Below, piece by piece: positions 1 through 9,816 of a stretch of 64,000 bases of DNA; position 1 is the stretch's first letter, and every line of letters begins with the position of its first letter. The notes under the pieces are model-generated. The model was given only the letters and a program-made list of their open reading frames with translations, was not told the DNA's origin and made no database searches. The DNA comes from Exophiala sp. HKRS030 (taxonomy: Eukaryota > Ascomycota > Eurotiomycetes > Chaetothyriales > Herpotrichiellaceae): the NCBI GenBank assembly GCA_023897205.1, contig JAHWDD010000001.1, positions 7,564,001 to 7,628,000 on the forward strand, in the 5' to 3' direction. A program made the position numbers and the translations under genes.

Positions 1-1197
1 ACTGGTCAGATATGCGGCATTTCCATTCCGGAACACGTCCTCACTGAGAGATTTGTGTCGGGTGAAGAAGATTCCACAGTCATATGGGACGTTCAACAAT
101 TTGTGACAATCGCCCGTTATCGAATCTGCGAGGTCGATTCCTGCGACCCCTTGGGCCAAATCGCCGTAGTCTGGGTCGTCAGTCGAGAAAAGCCTGCCGA
201 AAAGTCCAAAGGCCCCGTCAACATGAATCCAGATGCCGTGCGCTGAGCAAATCTTCCGAATTTGTCTCAGTTGATCAGCCGAGTTCGTTGCGAATCGTCC
301 GGTGTTGACCTCTCCTGCAGAAATGGCCAGAATGCTCAGAGTGTCTTGCTTCTTTGCCTCCATTTCCAATTTTTCGAGGTCAATCTGTAGAGCATCACCT
401 TCCATAGCTATTGAATAGACATTTCTCCTACCAATGCCTACTACACCTGCAGCTTTGACGACACTAGAATGGGGAAGCGTACTCAAGACCTGGAGCCTCT
501 TGACTCCCGCGAGTTCCATCATTTCGGGAAGCCCATATTCGCCAACACTCTGAGCGGCATCGTCCTTTCCCCTTCTCTTCAGGGCTTCTCGTAGCACAAA
601 CTCTCTCCCCAGTGCCAGACCGAGGATATTACTCGCTGTTGCACCTGTGGTGAAGATCCCACCTCCTGAGCCCTTGCCACCAATCTCCCAGTCCTCTTTT
701 GGAGAGAGCCGGAAGAAATCTAGAGCTAGTGCATTCAGGGCTTGAACCTCGACGGCGGTGCATATTGTATCGTTTGGCAAGTGTACATGGACGTTCTGAT
801 CATAGACGGAGGTCAAGAAGTCACCTAACAAAGCTGCAGGAGTGGTTCCGCCAGTAACGAAGCCGTAGAAGTGAGGTGACAATGATTGACGATTCAGATA
901 TGGAAGGATCTTGTCCGTGAGGTGGGAAGTGAGGTTGTGAAGTGAATTGACCTCATCCTCCGCCGTGTCGGGCTGACTTTGGTTTAGTAAAGAGAATTTG
1001 TCGACTTGGGGTATTTTGCCAGGAATTATTGGTCTTGCGTTTAGATCTTTGGATATCCCAGACTTGAATTCGCCAGATTCATCCGCCGGCGTACCTGTGA
1101 GCTCTTGTGTGGATCCGTCAAATGAGGGTAGATTTGGATCCTGTAATATCTTGTGCAGGATAGACACTACGTTTGTGAGACTCGTGCTTGAATCCAT
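1..1197 (-). CDS. Group II PLP-dependent decarboxylase, 3' end outside window
   Basis: The reading frame is open from an ATG at 1197 to the left edge, giving 399 codons without a stop, so the C-terminus lies outside the window. The protein resembles pyridoxal-phosphate decarboxylases of the aromatic-amino-acid, glutamate and diaminobutyrate type. The substrate-side motif FVTGGTTPAALL is at about residues 113-124, a cofactor-binding TTGATASN stretch near 195, and HVDGAFG at about 325-331, whose Asp327 would hold the pyridine nitrogen. The Schiff-base lysine is Lys366 in DCHKLLNVPYDCG. No signal peptide or membrane segment is visible, so it is probably cytosolic. Amine substrate cannot be read from the sequence. 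The catalytic half is intact and has no intron in view. Family assignment is firm, substrate is open. Confidence 0.88.
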   Translation of the reverse strand, partial: MDSSTSLTNVVSILHKILQDPNLPSFDGSTQELTGTPADESGEFKSGISKDLNARPIIPGKIPQVDKFSLLNQSQPDTAEDEVNSLHNLTSHLTDKILPYLNRQSLSPHFYGFVTGGTTPAALLGDFLTSVYDQNVHVHLPNDTICTAVEVQALNALALDFFRLSPKEDWEIGGKGSGGGIFTTGATASNILGLALGREFVLREALKRRGKDDAAQSVGEYGLPEMMELAGVKRLQVLSTLPHSSVVKAAGVVGIGRRNVYSIAMEGDALQIDLEKLEMEAKKQDTLSILAISAGEVNTGRFATNSADQLRQIRKICSAHGIWIHVDGAFGLFGRLFSTDDPDYGDLAQGVAGIDLADSITGDCHKLLNVPYDCGIFFTRHKSLSEDVFRNGNAAYLTS

Positions 1198-2060
1198 GAT
1201 TGACATCACCGGAGTATCAACTGCGACGATGATTCCAACAATAGGCGAGGAGAATTTCAATGGGAAAGTCTTCGACGCTGCAAGGCCACCTGCTCAAGTC
1301 TCAGTAACAAGTGTTTAGCAATCCTCTGGATGCAGACCCTGATTCCTCGATGAACTAACGGGATGATTTTATCAAGATTCAACCCTGTGAAATCCGTTCT
1401 GTGGTAGAGTCTTGAGCCTCTGAAAGTAGTTTTAAAATGCGAAATAAAGAATAGCAAGCCTCCTTGTCATCCACCGCATCGTGACTCACGCAAAAGACCA
1501 CCCGTCGCGCAATCCTCGGAGTGCTGGCCCTCGTAAGCAAGCCGGCGGAACAAGCTAAAGTCTACAGAGTCGATCTAATGTTTAAAGGTCATAAAATGCG
1601 ATCTTATCAAGGAAACAGTTTGCGGACGTGGCCCACTCGCCCCATCTGACTTGCCTGCGAGGCCATTAGAGGCTCGAAACTCCGAGAATTATATGCTCCA
1701 TAAAGCGGCGAGTTCGATCTCGAGTCTCCCTCCGCCGTCAACGGAAATTCTCACAATGATTCTAAAATGTTTATTGAAGCAGTACCACAAAAGCATGATT
1801 CAATGCAAGGTCCTATTGATGTCCTATTGATAGTTTATTTCATGTTCAACGGCAGCAAGCCCGAGGCCTAACTCTTGAGATTATTGAAATTTCGAGATTG
1901 GTGGGATTCAACCACCCCCACTTGAATATATTTGGGCAGATATTGTCTAGTCATTGACAAGATTCAGACCAACCATAATCCACGAGTCTCCCTTAGCTTG
2001 AAATACAATTGATAGTCCTTGGGAGATACTTGATCCTGTCAGCAAAGTCCCGAAGTCGGG
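1198..2060. other. Intergenic, divergent promoter region
   Basis: This 860-base gap lies between the decarboxylase (minus) and the methyltransferase (plus), so it should carry both promoters. I see only short unconvincing open frames, no repeats and no RNA gene. Confidence 0.5.
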
Positions 2061-2974
2061 ATGTTACCGACTCCTTCAACATCACACGTCGATTACAACC
2101 ATGTGTATGAACCTGCCGAAGACTCATACCTTTTCCTCGACACAATATCATCTTCCAACGAAACCCAATGGCTACATTCCCAGTTTTCGAGGACGAAAGA
2201 TATTGTGAGACCATCGTCTGCTCCACTCCTGGTCGAGATCGGTCCTGGATCTGGAGTCATCATCGCATTCTTGACAGCTCATGCAAAATCCATCTTCGGC
2301 ACCGAAGTCCTCAGCCTGGCCGTCGATGTTAATGTGCATGCATGCCGAGCCACGAGGACGACGGTTGAGAAGGCGTTGGAAGACACGAGTCAGAGTGTCG
2401 GCATCGCCAGCCTTGAGGACCCCACTACCCACGTCCGAGCCGACATCGATCAGGAGGCCAACATTGACGGCTCAGCCCGGGGCACAACTCTGCTCGCAGC
2501 ATCTATCTCTCATCCTTAAGATCAGACCTAACATCGAGCCTTCGCTCCAGCTCTGTTGATATTCTAATCTTCAACCCGCCATACGTACCAACAGAGTCCG
2601 TCCCAACCAGCACATTTTCATCCTCATCAGATGGGGACTCAAATCATACATCAAAGCCGACTTTCGAGGAATCCTCACACCTGCTGGCTCTATCGTACGC
2701 TGGTGGCCAAGACGGCATGGAAGTGACCAACCGTCTTTTGGCGGAACTGCCCACCGTCTTGAGCCGACGGGGCGTGGCGTATATCCTGTTCTGTCGTGGC
2801 AATCGACCGGAGGAGGTCAAGGAGAGGATCCGCAGTTGGCCTTGTGAGGGTGGCGATGCCGAGCGAGCGGATGATATGAAATGGAAGTGGTGTGCAGAGA
2901 CAGTCGGATCGAGTGGGAAGACGGCTGGGTGGGAGAAACTGGAGATTGTCAGGATCTGGAGGGCATTGTCCTGA
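2061..2974 (+). CDS. MTQ2: MTQ2-type release-factor glutamine methyltransferase (one frame break)
   Basis: Predicted SAM-dependent N5-glutamine methyltransferase of the HemK/Mtq2 family. In yeast Mtq2 works with Trm112 to methylate the GGQ motif of eRF1. Visible motifs are YEPAEDSYLF near residues 16-25, SAM motif I VEIGPGSGV at about 58-66, an acidic DVNVHA motif near 85, and the family signature NPPY at about 172-175, followed by LLALSYAGGQDGM. The first half is read in one frame up to a stop at 2517-2519, and the second half is one base out of register from about 2468 onward. No intron with usable GT...AG sites and correct phase explains this: a donor at 2375 with an acceptor at 2499 fits the phase, but its GTTGGA donor is weak. 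The only homopolymers there are in gcccgggg at 2475-2482. With one missing base the product is 304 residues, normal for the family. Confidence 0.82.
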
Positions 2975-3350
2975 GGTGCTCGCTTGGACAACTGGCAAGT
3001 GGTTTGCAACATTTGGTCTGCGGAGATTTTGATGTGCTCCGCAACATGCCAGAGGCAACGTCGAAGTTCTAGATGCTCGACGGGAGAAGTGCAACCTGCA
3101 ATACCGGCACGAGCCTGCAACTGCCGTGCTATTTGTTATTCCAAGCACTGGACGGTAAACTGGTCTATTGGGCAATGACTACTGGTTGTATCTTTGGCCT
3201 ATCTAAGGATTCTAATATCCGATATTGCAACCAACGAAGGCCGAGTCAATCAAACGATCATCATTCGATCCTGGACTATTTCAATCCCTCATCATCCAGC
3301 AGTATCATGCCCACTCTGGCTGGATATCCATCTCTTTTCCGGTTGGCCAA
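2975..3350. other. Convergent intergenic spacer
   Basis: This 376-base gap lies between two convergent genes, MTQ2 and the F-box gene. It holds their 3' regions and nothing else I can recognise. Confidence 0.5.
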
Positions 3351-5119
3351 TCAACCACTCAAACCATAGCCTCGCACGCGACTGAAGAAAAACGGCTTAT
3401 CGTTCTTCAAGTGGAATTCCGCCCAATCATTCGTCAACACATTATAGCTCCAGAAACCCTTCCAGACCAATTTATTGTTCTTTGTGGTATGTTTGGAGCG
3501 TGCCGACCCTGCAGACTTGAGCGACAAGTGCATCGTGTACATATAGCGAGGCCCGGCGCCTTCGGTCTCGATGTGGAGGTCGCCAGGGGATATGGGTGGA
3601 GTCGGTGAGGAGAGAGCAGTGGCGGCGGTTGTGGTGTTCTGATCGACCCCTAGAGTTCCATTTGTGACAGCTTCGGAAGGTGTTTCCAGACTCGGATGGC
3701 AAAGACGCCAACGTCCGCGAAGGGCATGTTTCATGATTTGCTGAGCAGAGGGTGGAGGCGCAGCTGTTGAGTTGTGTGGATTGCCACTCGTCGACGATGA
3801 GGATGGACCTGGAGCCGTTTCCCTCGTGAGAGCTGCAGCCGATGCGGTGAAGTTCAGGGGTGGTTCGGTTCCTTCTTGCCCGATGCTCTTACATATGCCA
3901 GGTTCTCCTTGGTCAAGTGATGGACCACTTCAAGTGGCTCACTGGTGGTAAGCAGGGAGATGCAAGTGCCATCCCTGAAGAATCGCAGATATCTGTAGTA
4001 TGTAACAATGTGTATAGGGCTACTCCACGTGTATGCTGTGACGGAAGCTGCACCAGGACGAGTGTAATTGACCGTCGAGATATAGACTCCGGTAAAGCGT
4101 ATCCGAGGATGGTTATGGAAGACATCGCGCCAGACAGTATCTTTGGGGAAATTTGATTCTGTCACAACAGAGAGGGAGGCATCTTCCTCGTCATCATCTT
4201 CGAGAGCTTGATAAATGGCTTCTCGACCTTGGATGTCGGTGGCGAATTGATATCGTTGGCCCGCGAGGCCGAATTCTGGACCTAGTGCGATCCTTCGCCA
4301 GACGGCGTTCTCGGTGTAGACAGTATACGCCAGCTTCTTGCACACAAGAGCGAGGCGCATAAGTAGTGCAGGGTCCCGCGTCCCGATGTGCCGAAGCAAA
4401 TCCAACAGCACTTCAGTGGGGAGGTCTCTAATGATACATGGAGGAGGCACGTCTCCTGCGATCATTGGAGGAGCGCCCTCAATCATAGAATCGGCGAAGC
4501 TTTCGATTAATTGTGATGTAGTCAAGACTTCGGAGGGTTCTTTCGAGGAGTGATGTGCAGGATTTGGAACGGTGACAGCGGCATTTGACGGGTTAGGATT
4601 CACCAATTGTTTCGACTTGGTTGGGAAATGCTTGTTTCGATATGACTGGTCAACTTTGGAATCGAGTTTATATGCCTTGCGATAGTGCGAGAGACTGTCA
4701 CCTAGACTGCCCTGGCTTTCTCTCTCGACGGCACGTTCGTAGTGTTCCAGAGCAGATTTCGGTTCTGTCACAGGCCGCTTGACGCTGAAGTCATCATCGT
4801 CGACATTTCGGAGACTAAGACCTTCAATCCGCGGAATCATGCTGCTAGAAGTCGCTCCATCTCCGGACTTCTGCGCGTCGATGTCACTGTTCTGGTCTTC
4901 TGAGTCATCCTTGATATCTGCCACTGGGTGGCGAGTTGGTGGTTTATTGATGGGCCTTTCGGGGCGTACATCGCTTGCACGCCGCACTTTGTCAGTCGAA
5001 CGAGTAGCTGCATGTTGAGGTCGTTGATCAGCCTGTCGTGTACGTGCCTGAACTTCGTCCTTCCATTGCTGGCGAAATTGTTCCAGGGCCGAAGCCGACT
5101 CGCTGGTAGAGTCGACCAT
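3351..5119 (-). CDS. F-box protein, Hrt3/Pof7/FBXO9 type (one frame break)
   Basis: Substrate-receptor subunit of an SCF ubiquitin ligase by homology. The N-terminal 120 residues are polar and disordered. A short TPR/MIT-like helical stretch follows at about 123-164 (ALEHYERAVERES...), then an F-box at about 228-275 (IIRDLPTEVLLDLLRHIG). A conserved C-terminal half ends in NNKLVWKGFWSYNVL...FFFSRVRGYG, which is typical of Hrt3-like proteins. The first frame ends at a stop around 3854, and the next section is one base out of register. Reading through the CCCC run (GGGG at 3857-3860 on plus) with one added base gives a continuous Ser/Thr/Pro-rich linker and a 589-residue protein. The alternative is an intron from the GTAAGA donor at 3892 to an acceptor at 3741, which fits the phase but removes a coding-looking linker. 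Confidence 0.82.
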
Positions 5120-6011
5120 TTGTCGTCTGTAATCAAGTTCTCCAAACCAATCGGTTATGACGCCACCATAGATCTGTGGTCGTTCAGAAAGTGGTGGACT
5201 GCTGTTATACAGACTTAGCAGAACCTACTATGCAATGTCTTCCAATGCTCTAAGTGGCAGACTAAGGAGGTTCTTTGGTAATGATACAAATTAAGGCGAA
5301 GTACCAGACGTGTAGTCATAATCCGGGGTTTCGTCGTCATTAAGTCCGGGTTAGATCGGCAAAGTCAAAAATTGATTGCGTCTGACAAAGAGCTGATACG
5401 ATGGAGTGTATTGTGCACGGGTGTGATGGTCTGATTTTGCCGGTCTGACAGAGCTATACGGGCTCCTCCCACTCTTGTCTTTATCTTTCACCTTCTTTTA
5501 GTCTGTAGCATCGACGACAGAGTTGTTTTTCCTGTGCCTCATCTTCAAACGGACTTCACTATCTGAACACGCTTGATTCGCGATAAGCCTTCAGACGCTA
5601 GCCATGGATGACAAGGTGTATCATGAGAAGCCCCAATATTTGATATCCTAGACGGAACGTGCCATCTGTGTCACAGTGCAAATTCTCCTGCGAATGTTGT
5701 GTTCCCCTACGGCGAGCCTGTCTGGGAGTATGCGCCTCTGTGTCTTAAGCAATGTGCAAGTCAAGGCGTTGCACAAGGAATCAGTCCTGTCCACCTGTGA
5801 ACCGTGAACATGTCAATTGGTAAGTCGTGTCGCCTCGCTGAGATATGCTATAAAATGGATTGTTCATAGATTTTTACTTCTTTGTTCTTGCATTTATGTT
5901 ATACAACTTGTTTTCATTCACAAAACCGATTCGAAAGAAACCCAACCGAGCTGGCAGACCAGTTGACGAAAATACCACAACCACCAACCTATCAAGTCCA
6001 GCCGATCGAGC
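5120..6011. other. Intergenic, divergent promoter region
   Basis: This holds the F-box promoter and the promoter and 5' leader of the first unknown paralog. A TATAAAATGG box is listed separately. No other feature is visible. Confidence 0.5.
5849..5858 (+). promoter_or_regulatory. TATA box of first paralog
   Basis: TATAAAATGG lies 163 bases upstream of the ATG at 6012. The identical decamer stands 138 bases upstream of the second paralog at 7590, which suggests the promoter was duplicated with the gene. Confidence 0.5.
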
Positions 6012-6730
6012 ATGGCTTCATCCTCCAGCGAACAGCCTTCTGGCACAGAGTCAGAGCCGCACGGATTCATGGACCAGGCTCACATGGGCCTTGCTCCCTA
6101 CACGGTCCGGTTTCGTGGAGGTCACAATGGCATTGAAACCCGCGGCGTAGTCAGAGCGATTGACGACTCCAAAGCCGACACATTTACAATTGCCATCTCT
6201 GAAGGAGGTCTGCCTGGATGCTCTCCACTGGTTACAAAAGCATTCTTCGACCGACTCTCCGAGAACCCGCAGTTTGATCGAGCTTGCAGGATCCTGGAAA
6301 GACCTCTTTCCTACGCATACTGCAAGTCACCGATATTCCTGCCCATGGCTGGGCAATGGCAAGAGCCAGTGATCAAGAAGTTCAACATCACCGACAGGAT
6401 TTCTCTCGACTTCACCCTTCCCATTCGCTGCCTGGATCCGCACAAAAAGCTCGGCCCTGGATTCACCTCCCGAATGACCCTCAAATGTAGGTTCGTCTGC
6501 TTTGTGACCCCGACTCCTTGAACAACCCCATCCATGGCGATGATGGAGGTGAGACAATCGACATGTGGATGCCTTCATACCATCGACATATCGCCAAGGC
6601 CAAGGATCACTCCGGCAGATGGTTTGTGAAACCGATTTTCAGTATCGGTATACGGAAGATTCTGATTCCAGCTGAAGCTTCATTTCGGCTGGCAACGATC
6701 CGAGATCGAGATCTCGAGGCGAGTGGGTAG
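6012..6730 (+). CDS. Unknown protein, first copy of a tandem paralog pair (one frame break)
   Basis: I do not recognise this family. The protein aligns along most of its length with the neighbour at 7590-8483. Shared blocks are a VTKAFFDRL / VTQAYLDRL helix at about residue 75, CFVTP-DSL, TIDMWMP and a W(F/I)VKPI strand. In this copy the frame stops right after CFVTPTP. DNA alignment to the intact paralog shows one base missing at gaccccgac (CCCC at 6508-6511), after which DSLNNP...TIDMWMP continues in the next frame to a stop at 6730. With that base added it would be 239 residues, about 58 shorter at the C-terminus than its partner. No signal peptide, membrane helix or catalytic motif is visible. 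It is either a recent pseudogene or an intact gene with a homopolymer error; the window-wide pattern favours the error. Confidence 0.6.
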
Positions 6731-7589
6731 TTTCGGGAAGCCGACGTTGGTGAGGGGACTTCGAAATCTGTGTTTGTTTCGTGGATTTAGAGATGAAGTT
6801 GGCGTTCCTTTGAGATCGTTAAACCGCCAGTCAGGCGTCTCCAGATTACAAGGGAATGATTAGCGTGGCAATGGTTTCCAGGAATTCAATTGTGTGTACA
6901 ATCAGGCTTTTGCGTGACTGTGCAGATCTTCGCGGTTATCGTAATCATAGATCACGCATAGCAACAACCCAGAGCACAGCCAGTCAGTTCTTGGGAAACG
7001 GCGCCTCCGAATTGCGGTTCATGATCTATAAATTTAAAAAGTATCTTACACTAAAGATTGAAGTTCAAATCGGGAAGTGCCATGGACTTAGTTCTATCAC
7101 ATAAACGATATATGTACAACTCAACCGAGTCGTCAGACGGAGGCCGCTAACCCGAACATGCTGCTGAAAGCGTCCAATATCGCCGCGAAAGGTGCCGAAG
7201 ATTTTCAACCTGTTTGCCAAATGTCCCTATACGGACCTTGGCCTTCACTAGAATTCCGAGACAAATGACTTCATGTGCAATGATCAAGAGTCTAAAGACG
7301 GCCAGAGAAACGTATTAGTGATATTCCTGGGGAAGTCTCGTTATAGTGACAAAACCCTACCCATGTCACCACGACGATGAACCAGAGTCATATTGAGCGT
7401 TGTGGAAGGTGTCATTCTCATGACGAGTCTCTCGCCACCGTTGTAGATGCCTATAAAATGGTCTGGAAAGAGTCTCACATCCAATGTTCATCCAACCAAT
7501 TATCACCTCGAAAAATTACCGGATATCCATCTTGATTAAACGAAAAGGGCTCTCAAAAGCGTTATATCATAATAACATAGGCGCACAAG
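6731..7589. other. Intergenic spacer between tandem paralogs
   Basis: This AT-rich 860-base spacer contains the second paralog's TATA box and leader. I see no further copy of the gene and no mobile-element remnant that could explain the duplication. Confidence 0.45.
7452..7461 (+). promoter_or_regulatory. TATA box of second paralog
   Basis: TATAAAATGG lies 138 bases before the ATG at 7590. It is identical in sequence and similar in placement to the box before the first paralog. Confidence 0.5.
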
Positions 7590-8483
7590 ATGACCTCCTA
7601 CGGCGAACCGGCAAACCTCAATGATATCAGAGAGCTCGTTTGGAACAATGCTCAGGGCAGGATTGAGCAGCCAAAGCTGGGGCACGGTGATGCACTGACG
7701 CTAGGATTCCACTCGCCGCATCGAGGAGTAGAGTTCGAAGCGCAGCCTTTTGCACCTGTTGGAACTTCGTTGGCTGGCCGATTCAACGTTGCGGTCTCTC
7801 CGGCGGAGAAGTCGAGTATGGGCGTTGTGACCCAGGCTTACCTGGATCGTTTGGAAAGAGTAAGTGCAGAAAGCTTCGTTCATGCTGTTCATGTACTTCG
7901 CCCAGCGGATGAAGTAGTGCCCAAGCGGACAATGATTGACACTGAAGGTCATGTTCAAAGACCAGAGGTTGCATATGAGAATATCAATTGCACAAGCGTT
8001 ATCGTCTTTCACTTCTACATGCCGGTCAAGCTGATCGATAGTCATGGAGAGAATGGTGCGAGTAGTCCAGTGCAAAGTGAGTTCGGCCAGGTGATATGTA
8101 CGTTCTGCTGCTATGTGACGCCAGACTCTTTGGACAACGCAGACAACAACGGCATGACCATCGACATGTGGATGCCGGCAGCATCCCATTTTATGCATCT
8201 GATGGACGACGAGGACTCTCCGTGGATTGTTAAACCCATTTTACCAGTTGAATCGTCCAGTGATACAGTCGACCTCCCGATGCAAAGGACCATGCATCTT
8301 TTGACGGTGCGTGAGTTACAATTTACAGACATGCCCGATTTCGTCGATGATGGAGTTTCAGAACACGCTTTGGTCAGAAGCGAAATTGGTGATCAGTACA
8401 AGAATTGGCAATTCAAGATGAATGTATTGTGGAAGTGCCTCGGCAGCTGCAATAAAGAACCTTCGGAAACATCTGACCCATAG
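7590..8483 (+). CDS. Unknown protein, second (intact) copy of a tandem paralog pair
   Basis: This is an uninterrupted 297-residue protein with no family I can name. It has no signal peptide or transmembrane segment, and reads as a soluble, beta-rich and acidic protein. Blocks shared with the upstream copy are FNVAVSP / FTIAISE near 65, VTQAYLDRLER near 82, VTPDSLDN near 178, TIDMWMP near 192 and WIVKPI near 211. The last 60 residues, including FKMNVLWKCLGSC, are unique to this copy. The gene has no intron. Its tandem position and matching promoter element point to a local duplication. The function is unknown; a lineage-specific family is my inference. Confidence 0.7.
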   Translation: MTSYGEPANLNDIRELVWNNAQGRIEQPKLGHGDALTLGFHSPHRGVEFEAQPFAPVGTSLAGRFNVAVSPAEKSSMGVVTQAYLDRLERVSAESFVHAVHVLRPADEVVPKRTMIDTEGHVQRPEVAYENINCTSVIVFHFYMPVKLIDSHGENGASSPVQSEFGQVICTFCCYVTPDSLDNADNNGMTIDMWMPAASHFMHLMDDEDSPWIVKPILPVESSSDTVDLPMQRTMHLLTVRELQFTDMPDFVDDGVSEHALVRSEIGDQYKNWQFKMNVLWKCLGSCNKEPSETSDP

Positions 8484-8717
8484 ACTTGCGGGCAGATAGA
8501 ATGCTGCTACCAAATTTCGGGGATGCGACATCAAAGATGTAGTTGCGACAACTGGTCAGCATTTGTTGTGGATCTGGATTGTCGAGCACAAGCGGGTTTG
8601 TTTGGGAGGGTTGTTCTTTGGGCGCAGACATGAAGATAGTTCAGTGTGCTCTGTTGGAAGGTTGATACAGATATTGGGGACAGTAATAGTATTACAAATC
8701 GATCGAGATCGAGAGTC

Positions 8718-9332
8718 TTATTTCTTTCCGCCTTTCTTTCCCTTGGGTTTGACTTCCTCCGCCGAAGGGGGTGGTTGCTTTCCCTCCTGCCCAAATGATG
8801 TGATGAGATCAAGAAGATTCATGTCATCTTCGGCGAACTCGTCCTTCTCTTCCCTGAAAAATGGATCGTGGGCCATGACATTCTGTAACTCAATAGTCTT
8901 GGAAGATGGCTTCAGATTTGTAGAGTCGGGCTCTTGAATATCTTGAGATTCTTGATGCTTGTCTTTGGCGCCTTCAGCGGATATAGGAGTACTGGCATCA
9001 AAACTTCTCCCAAATCTTGCTCGGAAACCGGCAAGACGACCGGATTCGTCATCTTCAACATTCATCAGCTCCTTGGAGGTTGGATTCCATAAAGGAGCAT
9101 TCCTAGTATCCCTGGTAGATCGGTATACGGGCACTGGAGAGGTCGTGCGCATCGTGAAAGCACTGCCATCTGACAAAGTTACCAGCTGGGTAAAGGTGTA
9201 GGGTCTCTTAGGTCGCCGAAGAAGTCGGGCATGTCTGCATGAGTGACAGATGTATGTTGTCTTGACAGTAGAGGAAGATGGTAAACTGGGAAGGGATTTG
9301 GGCCGAAGAACAGGTCGAAGTGCTGTTGACAT
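8718..9332 (-). CDS. MRPL36: Mitochondrial large-subunit ribosomal protein bL31m
   Basis: A 204-residue protein with a basic, Ser/Arg-rich N-terminus that could serve as a mitochondrial presequence. The conserved block is TFTQLVTLSDGSAFTMRTTSPVPVY at about 47-71, followed by RDTRNAPLWNPTSKEL and GRLAGFRARFGRSFD. This matches the fungal bL31m (Mrpl36) arrangement of a short L31-like beta core and a long C-terminal tail. The tail is charged and ends in a Lys-rich GKKGGKK. It lies head-to-head with the RRM gene, 484 bases apart. I matched the family from memory of its pattern; length and targeting agree. Confidence 0.7.
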   Translation of the reverse strand: MSTALRPVLRPKSLPSLPSSSTVKTTYICHSCRHARLLRRPKRPYTFTQLVTLSDGSAFTMRTTSPVPVYRSTRDTRNAPLWNPTSKELMNVEDDESGRLAGFRARFGRSFDASTPISAEGAKDKHQESQDIQEPDSTNLKPSSKTIELQNVMAHDPFFREEKDEFAEDDMNLLDLITSFGQEGKQPPPSAEEVKPKGKKGGKK

Positions 9333-9816
9333 GATTGAAATGGTAGAAGTTGCAAAGCAGGTATTCTTAAATAGTCATTGGGGTAATCCAAAGCACGTCA
9401 GGTTGTCTTTGGAGCTTGGAAGAGGTAGTGGAAAGGTGTTGTATGGTGGTTTGAAAAGGTATCTACGTAGGTAGGGTGAAGGCGCAGGATGGAGTTGAAG
9501 CAGAAAGAAATCCCGCCAAGCTTTTGCAGATCGCGCGGAGGAATCGCGAGCTGAATCTTTCATTGATGGAGGCAGGGGCGTGCAAGGCAGGGCAGGCAGG
9601 GCCGCTGGCTGGAAGTTATATGCTTGTCGACCATCTTTGATCATTTCCTCATTCACTCGTTTGATCGCTCAACCATCTTGAAAAGCTTCGACTTCATCAC
9701 TCAACCCTCTCTTACAGCCAACCTCACAATCTCAAAGACACGCCCATCTCATCCTACCTACCCGCATGCTGCTAATTGCATTCTGCCCCACTCCCTTTCC
9801 TTTGTGATCTCGAGAT
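9333..9816. promoter_or_regulatory. Bidirectional promoter between bL31m and RRM genes
   Basis: This 484-base region separates the start codons of two divergent genes, so it must carry both promoters and leaders. A ggcagggcaggcagggc tract lies near 9585. No other element is clear. Confidence 0.5.

Noticed and set aside
2644..3175. Open frames of about 160 codons on minus under the MTQ2 gene
   Set aside because: They lie antisense to conserved methyltransferase coding sequence.
6488..6550. An intron (GTAGGT donor) to explain the frame change in the first paralog
   Set aside because: It would delete exactly the bases that align codon by codon with coding sequence of the second paralog.
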